64,000 nt of DNA from NCBI RefSeq assembly GCF_020523825.1, contig NZ_JAJALK010000006.1:248001-312000 (forward strand). Direction: 5' to 3'. Positions 33,801 to 42,838 of the stretch are shown piece after piece (the first letter of the stretch is position 1; each line of letters begins with the position of its first letter). This DNA comes from Methylobacterium brachiatum. Its GTDB lineage: Bacteria; Pseudomonadota; Alphaproteobacteria; Rhizobiales; Beijerinckiaceae. Both the position numbers and the translations under genes were made by a program. The notes under the pieces were generated by a model. The model did not search any database. It had not been told where the DNA came from and worked only from the letters and a program-made list of their open reading frames with translations.

Positions 33801-35294
33801 ATGTACCGGTTGGTGAATCGATTGCGTGGACGGGGTCGCACCGGCGGCCTGCGCTACGGCGCCAATCTGCTCGGGCAGGCCGCCGGGCGCGGCGTCTATC
33901 TGGCCGCGGGCTTCGCCGCCTTCGTGATGGTCGGCCACGCTGTCGGCCCGGAGGCGCTCGGCCGCTACGGGCTCGCCCTGGCGGTGCTGGCGGTGGCGCT
34001 CATCGCCGCCGATTTCGGCACGACGCTGACCTTCGGCGCGCGCCTCGGGGCCGGGGCGCCGGAGATGCGCGCGGTCGAGCTCGGCCGCATGATCTCGGCG
34101 CGCCTGCTCCTCGGTGTCACCACCGGGGCGCTGCTGCTCTGCGCCCTGCCGCTCCTGCCCGCTGAGATCCGGCCGGCCCTGGCGCTCGCGGCCGTGCTGA
34201 TGCCGCTGGCGGCCGCGCGCTTTCTCGACTCTTTGTTCCAGGTCTGCGGCCGGCCCGGCTGGTCGGTCTGGCCGTCCCTGGCCAACGCCGCGACCCTGGT
34301 CGGCGGCACGGCACTCGCGCTTTGGTTGCAATGGCCCGAGGCAGCGCTGAGCGTCGTCGCGGTGACCTCCGGCATCGTCTACGGCGCGGTCGGCCTCGTC
34401 CTGGCGGCCCGGCTCGTACCCGTGCGCCCCGCCTCCGTGGCGCATGGCTGGGCGACCATACGGGCCGCGGCGGGCGTCGGCGTCTCGAACGCGCTCGGCT
34501 CGCTCAACGGCCGCATCAGCCTGATCATGCTGGCGGCCCTGGCCGGGGCGGCCGAGCTCGGCCAGTTCACCGCCGGCTTCCGGTTCTTCGAGCTCGGCGC
34601 CGCGGTGGCGATCACCCTGTGCGCTCCGCTCGTGCCGGTCTTCGGACGGGCGGTCGGGCCGCTCGAGGCCGGCCGGCCGCGATCCGGCACCGATCGCCTC
34701 CGCGCCAGCGTGCGCCCGGCGCTGACCCTGATCCTGGCGGCCGCGATCGCCGGGACCGTGGCGGCCTGCGCCGTCGCCGAGCCCCTGGTCCGCTTCGTGT
34801 TCGGACCGGATTTCGCCGCCGCCGCGCCGGTCCTGCGCATCGCGGCCGCCATGAGCGCCCTGCTGATCGCCGCCACGGTGCTGTTTGCCGGGCTCGTGCC
34901 GCTCGGCCGGACCGGCTTCGCGGTCCGCGGCAGCGCGGCGGCCTGCGCCACGAACCTGGCGGCCTGCGCGGTGCTGATCCCCCTCGATCCGTTGCTCGGC
35001 GCGGCCTGGGCCGCACTCCTCGCCGAGGTCGCGATGCTGGCGGTGGTCGCCCACGCCTTCTGGCGGGAGGCGGGGCCGCCCCTGGCCCTGGCTGACGTAC
35101 CGACCGTGCTGGGGCCCGGCCTCGTCACGGCGCTCGTCTGGGCCGCCGGCCCGGCGGCGCTCGCGCCGCTGACGGTGCCGGCCGCCGCGGGCCTCTCCGC
35201 CGCGGTGGCCGCCTGGCTGTGCCTGCGCCGGCGCGCCCCCGCCGATCCGCCCACCGATCCCCTTGCCCTGTCGATCCCGGAAGCTTCGTCATGA
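33801..35294 (+). CDS. Wzx-like polysaccharide flippase (MATE/MVF superfamily)
   Basis: 497 aa, about 12-14 hydrophobic segments and Arg/Gly-rich N-terminus, matching the O-antigen/exopolysaccharide flippase family that moves lipid-linked repeat units across the inner membrane. ATG at 33801 is preferred because the first membrane segment follows directly (GRTGGLRYGANLLGQ); the 60 codons upstream read as leader. It overlaps the next glycosyltransferase by ATGA. With the polymerase at 28015 this gives a Wzx/Wzy-type pathway. Confidence 0.85.
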   Translation: MYRLVNRLRGRGRTGGLRYGANLLGQAAGRGVYLAAGFAAFVMVGHAVGPEALGRYGLALAVLAVALIAADFGTTLTFGARLGAGAPEMRAVELGRMISARLLLGVTTGALLLCALPLLPAEIRPALALAAVLMPLAAARFLDSLFQVCGRPGWSVWPSLANAATLVGGTALALWLQWPEAALSVVAVTSGIVYGAVGLVLAARLVPVRPASVAHGWATIRAAAGVGVSNALGSLNGRISLIMLAALAGAAELGQFTAGFRFFELGAAVAITLCAPLVPVFGRAVGPLEAGRPRSGTDRLRASVRPALTLILAAAIAGTVAACAVAEPLVRFVFGPDFAAAAPVLRIAAAMSALLIAATVLFAGLVPLGRTGFAVRGSAAACATNLAACAVLIPLDPLLGAAWAALLAEVAMLAVVAHAFWREAGPPLALADVPTVLGPGLVTALVWAAGPAALAPLTVPAAAGLSAAVAAWLCLRRRAPADPPTDPLALSIPEASS

Positions 35295-36232
35295 GCGACG
35301 TCCCCGTGCTCTCGGTCATCATCCCGACCTACAACCGCGCCGATACGCTGCGCCTGTGCCTGCGGGCCTTCGATCGGCAGACGACCGACGTCCCGTTCGA
35401 GATCGTGGTCTGCGACGACGGCTCCACGGATGCGACCGGCACGGTGATCAGCCGGGCGGTGGCGGCGGGCCGCGTTCCGGTGGTGCATCTGCGCCAGGAG
35501 AACCAGGGGGCCAACGCCGCCCGCAACCATGCCATCGGGGTTGCAAGGGGCGAGCGGCTGCTGATCGTCAACGACGACACGATCCCGTCCCCCGGTCTCG
35601 TCGCGGCGCATCGCGCCGCCCATGCCAAGCGGGGCGGGCGCGAGACCGCGATCCTCGGGCGCATGACCATCGACCCGGCCCTGCCGTTCTCGCCGTTCTC
35701 GGCCCTGCACCACGACGCGTCCTACGACGCCCTCGCGGGGCGCGTGGAGGTCGGCTGGGACGCCTTCCTGACCTGCAACGTCAGCGTCGACCGCCGCCTG
35801 CTCGACGAGGCCGGCGGCTTCGACCCGCGGCTGACCTGGCACGAGGATATCGAGCTCGGCGAGCGTCTCGCCCGGCGCGGCATGCACCTGTTCTACGCTC
35901 CGGAAGCCTTGGCCTATCACCACCACCTCCTCGACGAGGCGGCCTATCTGCGCATCGCCGAGCGCGAGGGCGCGGCCCTGGTGCTGTGGTACCGCAAGCG
36001 TCCGGACCTGGTCGCCGACCTCACCCGGCTGGGCCTCGTCGGCCCGCCGCCGCTCGCCGCCTCGCCGCGCCATCGGGTCGCCGATCTGGCGATGCCGACC
36101 GCCCTTCTGCCCGGCTGGCAGATGGCGGCGCGGGCTTTGACCCGGATCAGCCCGGAGGCCGGCCGCACGATCTGGCGGCGGCTGTTCCAGCGCCAGAAGC
36201 GGCTCGCCATCGCCCGGGCGCTGGCGGCGTGA
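35291..36232 (+). CDS. Family 2 glycosyltransferase
   Basis: 313 aa. VSVIIPTYNRADTL-like start (LSVIIPTYNR at 7-16), nucleotide-binding CDDGSTD (41-47), metal-site region LLIVNDDTIP near 95 and catalytic-side LTWHEDIELGERLARRG near residue 195. The last 60 residues are amphipathic. ATG overlaps the flippase stop. Sugar donor unknown. The gene is followed 11 bases later by the beta-helix lipoprotein gene. Confidence 0.87.
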   Translation: MSDVPVLSVIIPTYNRADTLRLCLRAFDRQTTDVPFEIVVCDDGSTDATGTVISRAVAAGRVPVVHLRQENQGANAARNHAIGVARGERLLIVNDDTIPSPGLVAAHRAAHAKRGGRETAILGRMTIDPALPFSPFSALHHDASYDALAGRVEVGWDAFLTCNVSVDRRLLDEAGGFDPRLTWHEDIELGERLARRGMHLFYAPEALAYHHHLLDEAAYLRIAEREGAALVLWYRKRPDLVADLTRLGLVGPPPLAASPRHRVADLAMPTALLPGWQMAARALTRISPEAGRTIWRRLFQRQKRLAIARALAA

Positions 36233-36243
36233 GGCGCCCGCGG

Positions 36244-37611
36244 ATGCACGTTCGAAGCCTCTTCGCGGCTCTGCTGCTGCCGGCGCTCGCCGCCTGCGGC
36301 GCGGCCGATGCCCAGTCGCAGCAGAACATCCTGGTCGACCCGGCGGGGGGCACGATGGACGGCTACCGCACGGTGGCCCGGCTCGCCGATGTCCCGTTCG
36401 CGAGCCTCGCGCCCGGCTCCAGCGTGCTGGTCCGCGGCGGCAGCTACGGCGACGTGGCGGTGATCGGCGCCCGCGGCAGCGCCGAGGCACCGGTCACGGT
36501 GGCGGCGGTGGCCGGGACCAAGCCCGTCCTGTCGAATTCGGTGGTGTTCGAGAATGCCGCCTACGTCACGGTGACCGGCCTGACCGTGCGAGGCGCGGTC
36601 AATTCCGGCTTCATCATCCGCCGCGGCTCGCACCACGTCACGGTTGCGGATTCGACCGTGTCGAAATCCGGCCTCGGCATCTGGATCGGCGACGGCGCGG
36701 GAGCCGGTCACCGCCTCACCGGCAACACGCTGGCCGACAACAAGACCCACGGCGTCGCCGTCGACGTGATCAACGTGCCGCCGGAGGATCCGAGCTTCAT
36801 CCTGGCCAATACCGTGACCGGCAACGGCATCCACGGGATGGAGATCAACGGCTCCGGCTACGTGGTCGAGGGCAACCGGGTCTCGGGCAACGGCGTCGGG
36901 ATGTCGGGCACCTCGGGCATCCACGTCTACGCCAAGGACGCCGCGCAGGACGCGGGCGACCGCAACACCATCCGGTACAACATCGTCACCGGCCAGAAGG
37001 AAACCACCGGCCAGGACGGCAACGGCATCCAGATCGACCAATGGTGCGACGGCAACACCGTCGCGTTCAACGTGGCGACCGACAATGACGGCGCCGGCAT
37101 CAACCTGTTCGATGCCGGCTCGAACCTGGTGGTGAACAACACCGTCACCGGCAACATGCGCGATTCCGGCGGCAAGCACGTCTATCGCGGCGAGATCGTG
37201 CTGGCCTCCGACTATACCAAGCAGGTCGACCGCACCGCGGGCAACCGGGTGCTCAACAACATCGCCTTCGCGACCCGGCCCGGCATCGCGGCCATCGCGG
37301 TCGAGGCGACCACCGCCGACAACAACAACGCGATCGGGCCGAACTTCATCGGCAGCGGCGCAGGCGCCCCGCTCTATCGCTGGGCCGCCACCACGACCAG
37401 CGACGGCGCGACCCTGCCGCTGAACGGCCAGGGCCCCGACCTCGTCGGCACCCCCGCCTTCCGCGACCCGACGAAGCCGCTCGCGGACGGCCTCGCGCTG
37501 ACCACGCCCCCCGCCCGCGCCGGCATCCCGCTCGGTGCGACGCGCGACCTCGCCGGGCGCGCCTACGCGGCCGGCGAAGCCCCGACCTTCGGCGCCTACA
37601 GGAGCCCGTAA
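36244..37611 (+). CDS. Lipoprotein with right-handed parallel beta-helix
   Basis: 455 aa. Signal peptide ends in lipobox LAAC (Cys18), so a lipoprotein. Most of the rest is right-handed beta-helix: repeated units such as ITGNTLADNKTHG-like, VTGNGIHGMEINGSGYVVEGN and NNTVTGNMRDSGG with many Asn ladders. Such folds occur in polysaccharide lyases, epimerases (AlgG-type) and deacetylases in export clusters. No catalytic set is certain, so it may modify or trim the polymer in the periplasm. Located between two glycosyltransferase genes on the same strand. Confidence 0.8.
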   Translation: MHVRSLFAALLLPALAACGAADAQSQQNILVDPAGGTMDGYRTVARLADVPFASLAPGSSVLVRGGSYGDVAVIGARGSAEAPVTVAAVAGTKPVLSNSVVFENAAYVTVTGLTVRGAVNSGFIIRRGSHHVTVADSTVSKSGLGIWIGDGAGAGHRLTGNTLADNKTHGVAVDVINVPPEDPSFILANTVTGNGIHGMEINGSGYVVEGNRVSGNGVGMSGTSGIHVYAKDAAQDAGDRNTIRYNIVTGQKETTGQDGNGIQIDQWCDGNTVAFNVATDNDGAGINLFDAGSNLVVNNTVTGNMRDSGGKHVYRGEIVLASDYTKQVDRTAGNRVLNNIAFATRPGIAAIAVEATTADNNNAIGPNFIGSGAGAPLYRWAATTTSDGATLPLNGQGPDLVGTPAFRDPTKPLADGLALTTPPARAGIPLGATRDLAGRAYAAGEAPTFGAYRSP

Positions 37612-37612
37612 C

Positions 37613-38740
37613 ATGCTACGCATCGGCATCGACGCGCATGTGCTCACCGGCAAGCCCCAGGGCAGCCGCACCTGGCTCGTCAACATCATCGGGCGGGCCG
37701 CCGCCCGCCACCCGGACGCGACCTACCTGGTCTATTCCCACGACCCGGAGGCCTGCGCCCGCATCGTCTCGGGCGCCAATATCGAGCACAAGCGGCTGCC
37801 GCGAGTGCCGGCGAGCCTGCGCCTGCTCGCGATCTGGCCGTGGCTGGTGATCCGCGACCGCCTCGACACCCTGCTGACCACCTACATCGCCCCGCCGCTG
37901 GTCCCGGGGAGCCGGCAGGTCGTGGTGGTCCACGACATCCTGTTCGAGACCCACCCGGAATTCTTCTCCTGGCGGATGCGCTGGCGCAACCGCGTGCTGA
38001 CCCGGCTCTCGGCCAAGCGGGCCAAGCTGGTCCTGACCATCTCCGACTACAGCCGCGATTCCATCGCGAAGGTCTACGGCATCGAGCGCGAGCGGATCGC
38101 GGAGGTGCGCTGCGGCTCGACACCGCCCCGGGCTTCCGCCGAACGGAGTCCGCTGGCGGACGGGCGTCCGTACCTGCTGATGGTCGGCCGCCTGGAGCCG
38201 CGCAAGAATCTCGGCCTCGTGCTCGACGCCTTCGCGCGGCTGCCCGAGGGAGCGGCTCGGCTGATCGTCGTGGGCAAGGGCGACGGCGAGCGGCCCGAGA
38301 CCCTCGACCGGCTGACCCGGACCCCGGACGCGGTGCACATCGCCGGCATCGACGATAACGGCCTGTCGGACCTCTACACCCGGGCCGCCGCCCTGGTCTT
38401 CCCGAGCCGCGGCGAGGGCTGGGGCATCCCGGTGCTCGACAGTCTCGCCCGGGGCACGCCGGTGATCGCGTCGAGCCTCACGGCGATCCCGGAGGCGGGG
38501 GGCAGCGCGGCGAGCTATTTCGACCCGGACGCCCCCGACCGGGTCGAGCGGCTGGCCGACCTGATGGGCGCCGCGATCGACGGCCGCCTGCCCTTCGACG
38601 CCGGCGCCGCCCGGGCGCACGCCGCCCGCCACGATTGGGACGGCCCGGCCGCGACCTTCGTCGACCTGATGCGCCGGCATTTCCAGGCCCGCAGGCCGGC
38701 GCGCGATCTCCACGCGCCTGTGCCGCATATGCGCGGCTGA
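37613..38740 (+). CDS. Family 4 glycosyltransferase (GT-B)
   Basis: 375 aa; ATG two bases after the upstream stop. The GT-B C-terminal domain has LMVGRLEPRKNLGLVLDAF near residue 185 and the acidic donor-binding motif VFPSRGEGWGIPVLDSLARGTPV near 260. Mannosyltransferase-like, probably adding a sugar to the lipid-linked repeat unit. It is the last plus-strand gene of the cluster; the next gene is a convergent MFS carrier 7 bases away. Confidence 0.88.
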   Translation: MLRIGIDAHVLTGKPQGSRTWLVNIIGRAAARHPDATYLVYSHDPEACARIVSGANIEHKRLPRVPASLRLLAIWPWLVIRDRLDTLLTTYIAPPLVPGSRQVVVVHDILFETHPEFFSWRMRWRNRVLTRLSAKRAKLVLTISDYSRDSIAKVYGIERERIAEVRCGSTPPRASAERSPLADGRPYLLMVGRLEPRKNLGLVLDAFARLPEGAARLIVVGKGDGERPETLDRLTRTPDAVHIAGIDDNGLSDLYTRAAALVFPSRGEGWGIPVLDSLARGTPVIASSLTAIPEAGGSAASYFDPDAPDRVERLADLMGAAIDGRLPFDAGAARAHAARHDWDGPAATFVDLMRRHFQARRPARDLHAPVPHMRG

Positions 38741-38747
38741 CCGCCGC

Positions 38748-40061
38748 CTACTCGGCCGGGGTGAGGCCGGCGGCGAAGGCCTCGGCCGGGGTCTCGGCGG
38801 CGATCGGGTCCTGGATCAGCACCCAGTATCCGATCGCCGCCACCACGGCGATCGCCGCGCCGGTGATGAAGGCGAGCGAGAACTGGCCCGTCCCGCCGAC
38901 GATGAAGCCGGTGATCATCGGCGCCAGGGCACCGCCGATATAGCCGCCGAAATTCTGCATGGAGCCGAGCGAGGCGGTGCAGTTGGCCGGGGCCGCCACG
39001 GAGGCCATCGCCCAGGCGGCCGACGAACTCACATAGACCAGGAACAGCGAGGCCGAGATGCATGCGATCGCCAGCGTGTCGCTCGGCGTCAGCGCGGCCA
39101 CCACGGTGCAGGCCGCCGTCGCCAGCAGGCCCACGACCATCGGGATCTTGCGGCTCCGGATCGGGTCGATCCCGCGGCGGACCAGGATGTCGACGATCCG
39201 CCCGCCGAGGATGCCGCCCAGCACCCCGAACGCGAACGGGATCGCCCCGATGATGCCGGTCTTCTGCAGGGTGAAGTGCCGCTCGATCTCGAGATAGCTC
39301 GGCAGCCAGGCCGTGTAGAGCCAGGTCATGTAGATGCAGCCGAAATAGCCCATGATCATGCCCCAGCTGGTCCGGTAGTGGAACAGCCGCTGCCACGCGT
39401 GCCAGGTGACGCGCCGGTCGGTGTTGGGGGCGTCGCCCTCCTCCAGGAAGGCGCGCTCGGCCGGGGTCAGGTCCACCTCGGGGGGATTGCGGAACACCAG
39501 ATAGACGATGCCGGCCAGCACCAGCCCGGCGGCGCCCATGATGACGAACATCGACCGCCAGCCGAACGTCACCATCAGGAAAGTGAGCAGCGGCAGGGCC
39601 AGGAAGGTGCCGAGCGAGGACGCGCAGTTCCAGATCCCGGTGGCGGTGCCGCGCTGACGGATGTTGAACCAGTCGCGCGAGACCCGGGCGCAGGTCGGAA
39701 AATGCGGCGCCTCGCCGACGCCGAGCACGATCCGCGCACCCACGAACTGCCAGAACGAGGTCACCACACCGCCGAGCATCTGGCCGAGCGACCAGCAGCC
39801 CAAGCCGAGGGTCAGGGTCAGGCGCGGGCCCAGCCGGTCGGACAGGGCGCCGGCCGGCAGCTGCGCGAAGGCGTAGGCCCACAGGAAGGCCGACAGCAGC
39901 AGGCCCATGTTGGAAATCGACAGGCCGAGATCCTGCCGGATCAGCGGATTGGCCACCGCCAGGGTGGCGCGATCGACGTAATTGACCACCCCGGCCGTCA
40001 CCAGAAGGGTGAGCGAGATCGTCTGGATGCGCTTCACGCGCGGCGTTGCGACTGGAGCCAC
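38748..40061 (-). CDS. MFS transporter of the anion:cation symporter (ACS) family
   Basis: 437 aa from GTG 40061, chosen because GGGGGG lies five bases upstream; an ATG nine codons earlier is the alternative. Twelve helices; loop motif ALSDRLGPR near residue 75 and VGEAPHFPTCARVSRDWF near 120 are typical of hexuronate/glucarate/tartrate carriers. Cargo would be an organic acid such as a sugar acid (inference). Convergent with the last exopolysaccharide gene and divergent from the DHH gene. Confidence 0.83.
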   Translation of the reverse strand: MAPVATPRVKRIQTISLTLLVTAGVVNYVDRATLAVANPLIRQDLGLSISNMGLLLSAFLWAYAFAQLPAGALSDRLGPRLTLTLGLGCWSLGQMLGGVVTSFWQFVGARIVLGVGEAPHFPTCARVSRDWFNIRQRGTATGIWNCASSLGTFLALPLLTFLMVTFGWRSMFVIMGAAGLVLAGIVYLVFRNPPEVDLTPAERAFLEEGDAPNTDRRVTWHAWQRLFHYRTSWGMIMGYFGCIYMTWLYTAWLPSYLEIERHFTLQKTGIIGAIPFAFGVLGGILGGRIVDILVRRGIDPIRSRKIPMVVGLLATAACTVVAALTPSDTLAIACISASLFLVYVSSSAAWAMASVAAPANCTASLGSMQNFGGYIGGALAPMITGFIVGGTGQFSLAFITGAAIAVVAAIGYWVLIQDPIAAETPAEAFAAGLTPAE

Positions 40062-40258
40062 TGTTTCCCCCCCTGGGCTGACGCGCACTCTTCACGGTGC
40101 TTCGGGCCCGATCGCGCGTCAGCGACTCACGGCGTCCCGCCGATATTCTGCACCGAATGCCGGCCAGGGGAAGCTGCCGGCTAACAGGTGGCCCCCTCGC
40201 GTCGCGGCGCCGGGCGTCGTAGACCGCCCGGACCCGCCACCGACCGAGACCGTCCCGC

Positions 40259-41410
40259 GTGCGCCTGATCCAGATCACCCACCACGACCTCGACGGCTAC
40301 GGCGCCGCCACGGTCGCCTCCGCCTGCGCGGCGGTCGAGCGCGTCGTCCACGTGCCGCGCTACAGCGATGTCGGCCCCGTCTTCGAGGACGAGACCAAGC
40401 GCCTGGCCCGGGCGGGCGAGAGCGAGATCCTGCTCATGACCGATCTCGGCCTCGAGGAGCAGACCATCGCGGGCCTGAAGAAGTTCGCCGCCATGAACCG
40501 CCGCCGTGAGGACGGCCGGAAGCACCGGCTCGTGGTCCTCGACCACCACGCCTCCTCGCTGGACCAGCTGCGCCGTCAAGGCCTGGAGCCCGTGGCCGAT
40601 CCCGAGCGGCCGGGCCTGAGCCGAATCGACCTCGGCGATCCGGATTGCACCCTGCTGATCGACGAGAGTGTCTGCGCCACCCGGATGGCCTTCGATCACC
40701 GGGCCCTGTTCGCCACCCACGAGCCCGACACCGACCTCACCGCCCTGCTGGCGGCGATCGACGCGGTTGACCTCTGGCGCAAGGACAGCCCCGCCTTCCC
40801 GGGGGGCCTGGCGCTCGACGAGCTGTTCTGGGAGAGCGTGTCGAGCTTCGTGCCCGTCGGCCATCCCTGGCACGAGACCTTCATGTCCGGCCTGCTGCGG
40901 GCGGCCGCCGTGTCGTTGCGCGAGGGTGCGACCCCGGCCGATCTCGAGCGGCGCGCCCTCGCGATCCGGTCCGACGTGGTCGAGACCCTCCTGCGCGACG
41001 CGCCGGACGACGACCGGGCGCTGACCACGCGCATGCGGCTCGCCCGGGCGCTCGCCCGCTCGGACGCCCTGTTCCGCCCCCTCAAGGACGGCACGCTCCT
41101 GTCCTTCGCCCTCGATTCGGGCACGTTCCAGCGGGTCTCCGACCTGATCATGGATGCGGGCCGGGCCAAGCGCGTCGTCAACGTGCAGCGGATGGGCACG
41201 CTGTCGTTCCGCTCCAACGACGGCACGGCGCTCGACGGCGCCCGCCTGTTCCGCGGCGGCGGCCACCGCGATGCCGCCGGCGGCCGGCTCCAGAGCGGCT
41301 CGGCCTTCTCGATGACGGACGCGATCGCCCAGGTCGAGCCGGTGCTGAACCCGGACAAGCCGCCGGAGGCGGACAGCCCGTTCGCGGCGCTGAAGAACTG
41401 GAAGGGGTGA
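40259..41410 (+). CDS. DHH-family phosphoesterase (NrnB/oligoribonuclease-like)
   Basis: 383 aa from a GTG. DHH motifs are clear: THHDLDGYGAA at 7-17 (motif I), VLDHHAS at 93-99 (motif III), and the DHHA1-type FRGGGHRDAAGG at 331-342. These are Mn2+/Co2+-dependent phosphoesterases that degrade short RNA or cyclic dinucleotides. NrnB-type oligoribonuclease is the best guess, c-di-AMP phosphodiesterase less likely because there is no membrane or GGDEF part. Promoter presumably in the divergent gap 40062-40258. Confidence 0.83.
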   Translation: MRLIQITHHDLDGYGAATVASACAAVERVVHVPRYSDVGPVFEDETKRLARAGESEILLMTDLGLEEQTIAGLKKFAAMNRRREDGRKHRLVVLDHHASSLDQLRRQGLEPVADPERPGLSRIDLGDPDCTLLIDESVCATRMAFDHRALFATHEPDTDLTALLAAIDAVDLWRKDSPAFPGGLALDELFWESVSSFVPVGHPWHETFMSGLLRAAAVSLREGATPADLERRALAIRSDVVETLLRDAPDDDRALTTRMRLARALARSDALFRPLKDGTLLSFALDSGTFQRVSDLIMDAGRAKRVVNVQRMGTLSFRSNDGTALDGARLFRGGGHRDAAGGRLQSGSAFSMTDAIAQVEPVLNPDKPPEADSPFAALKNWKG

Positions 41411-41440
41411 GGCCACGGGCGTCGGGCTTTTCGGGTTCGC

Positions 41441-41520
41441 GTCGTTGCGGGCGAAGCAATCCAGCGGCGCCACGCGTTGTCGTCTGGCGTTGCCTTGAGG
41501 CGCTCCGCTCGCGATCACGG
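41441..41520. repeat. Degenerate copy of family C repeat
   Basis: Left end GTCGTTGCGGGCGAAGCAA and right end CTCCGCTCGCGATCACGG match the element at 7304-7397 with several changes. It lies in the gap between the DHH gene and the following MFS gene; no coding potential. Confidence 0.5.
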
Positions 41521-41632
41521 CTGAGCTGCACGGATACGACGGTGCAACCCGGTGCCGTGCGATGGTCGCCCGACACCTGTCTGTCACCAGCCGGATCGAC
41601 GGTATCCTGTCGGCAGCAAATTCACGCTCCAG

Positions 41633-42838
41633 ATGTCGCCAGCGTCCCTGCGTCCCGCCCGCGCGAGCCTCCGCGTCCTGATCGTCCTCGCGGTTGCACA
41701 GATCATCGGGTGGGGCAGCGTCGGCCTCACAGCCGTTGTTGCCCCCCTGGTCGCGGCCGATCTCGGGATGGACCTGCCCGCCGTTTTCGCCGGCAATTCG
41801 ATCCTGTACGCGACCATGGGCCTGTCGGCGCCGATCCTCGAACGTGCCTTCGTCCGATACGGCGCGCGGAGCGTGATGATTGCCGGCAGCGCGTTGGCGG
41901 GACCGGGGTTCGTCGGACTGGCCCTGGCAAGCGGCCCCATCTCGTATTTCGCGGCCTGGATCCTCCTCGGCGTGGCCGGCAGCGCGACGCTGACCAACGC
42001 GGCCAGCATCCTGCTCAACGAGATTGCCGGGTCCGGCGCCCGGCGGGCCATCGCGGCTCTGATGCTGGTCACCGGCCTGTCGAGCAGCCTGTTCTGGCCG
42101 ACTACGGCCTTCCTGACGGGTCTCGGCGGCTGGCGGGGCACCTGTCTCATCTACGCCGGAGCGATGTGGTTCCTCTGCCTGCCTCTGTACGGGCGCGGTC
42201 TGTCGCCGCGCGCGCCACCCGCCGCCGGGGTCGAGCCAGGGCCGGATGCGATTGCTCCGCCGCGGTCAAGCACGTTCTGGTTGATCGCCTGCGGGATCAC
42301 CCTCAACGCCTTCGTCACGTTCGGCCTCAGCGCCATACTGATCGAGCTGCTGGTCACCGAGGGGGTGAGCCGGCCGGACGCGGTCGGCTACGGCGCGATG
42401 CTCGGCGTCGTTCAAGTCGGCGCGCGCGGGATCGACTTCCTGGGCGGCGGCCGGTGGGACGGGCTGACCAGCGGCCTGTTCGCCGGGATCCTCGTGGTGA
42501 CGGCGCTGATCCTGCTGGCCGCGGGCGGCGGGACACCGGGCGCGGCTATGGTCTTCATCCTGCTCTACGGCCTCGGCAGCGGCGTCCTCGCGGTCGTGCG
42601 CGCAACCCTGCCTCTGGCCTTCTACGACAGGGGCGCCTATGCGCGCGCCGCCTCGCGCATCGCGCTCCCGCTCAACCTCGTGACGGCTGCTGCTCCGCCG
42701 ATCCTGGCAACGATCCTGACGAGCTTCGGCCGGGAGGCCGTCCTCCTGCTGACGGCCGGATGCGTGCTGACGGCGACCGGGATATTCCTATCCCTGACAC
42801 GGCACCGACCCGCAGCGCCGACACCCATCAGAGCCTGA
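41633..42838 (+). CDS. MFS transporter
   Basis: 401 aa from ATG 41633, after 27 upstream codons that do not look like protein. Twelve hydrophobic segments; first helix RVLIVLAVAQIIGWGSVG and a conserved Gly/Ser-rich helix 5. It resembles small drug or metabolite efflux MFS proteins, but the substrate is unknown. Its stop overlaps the stop of lptB on the other strand by 11 bases, an unusual convergent arrangement for an essential operon. Confidence 0.8.
   Translation: MSPASLRPARASLRVLIVLAVAQIIGWGSVGLTAVVAPLVAADLGMDLPAVFAGNSILYATMGLSAPILERAFVRYGARSVMIAGSALAGPGFVGLALASGPISYFAAWILLGVAGSATLTNAASILLNEIAGSGARRAIAALMLVTGLSSSLFWPTTAFLTGLGGWRGTCLIYAGAMWFLCLPLYGRGLSPRAPPAAGVEPGPDAIAPPRSSTFWLIACGITLNAFVTFGLSAILIELLVTEGVSRPDAVGYGAMLGVVQVGARGIDFLGGGRWDGLTSGLFAGILVVTALILLAAGGGTPGAAMVFILLYGLGSGVLAVVRATLPLAFYDRGAYARAASRIALPLNLVTAAAPPILATILTSFGREAVLLLTAGCVLTATGIFLSLTRHRPAAPTPIRA

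Noticed and set aside
33780..35054. 424-residue minus-strand frame antisense to the flippase
   Set aside because: Asp/Gly/Arg-rich shadow of the flippase gene; the plus-strand protein has clear membrane helices.
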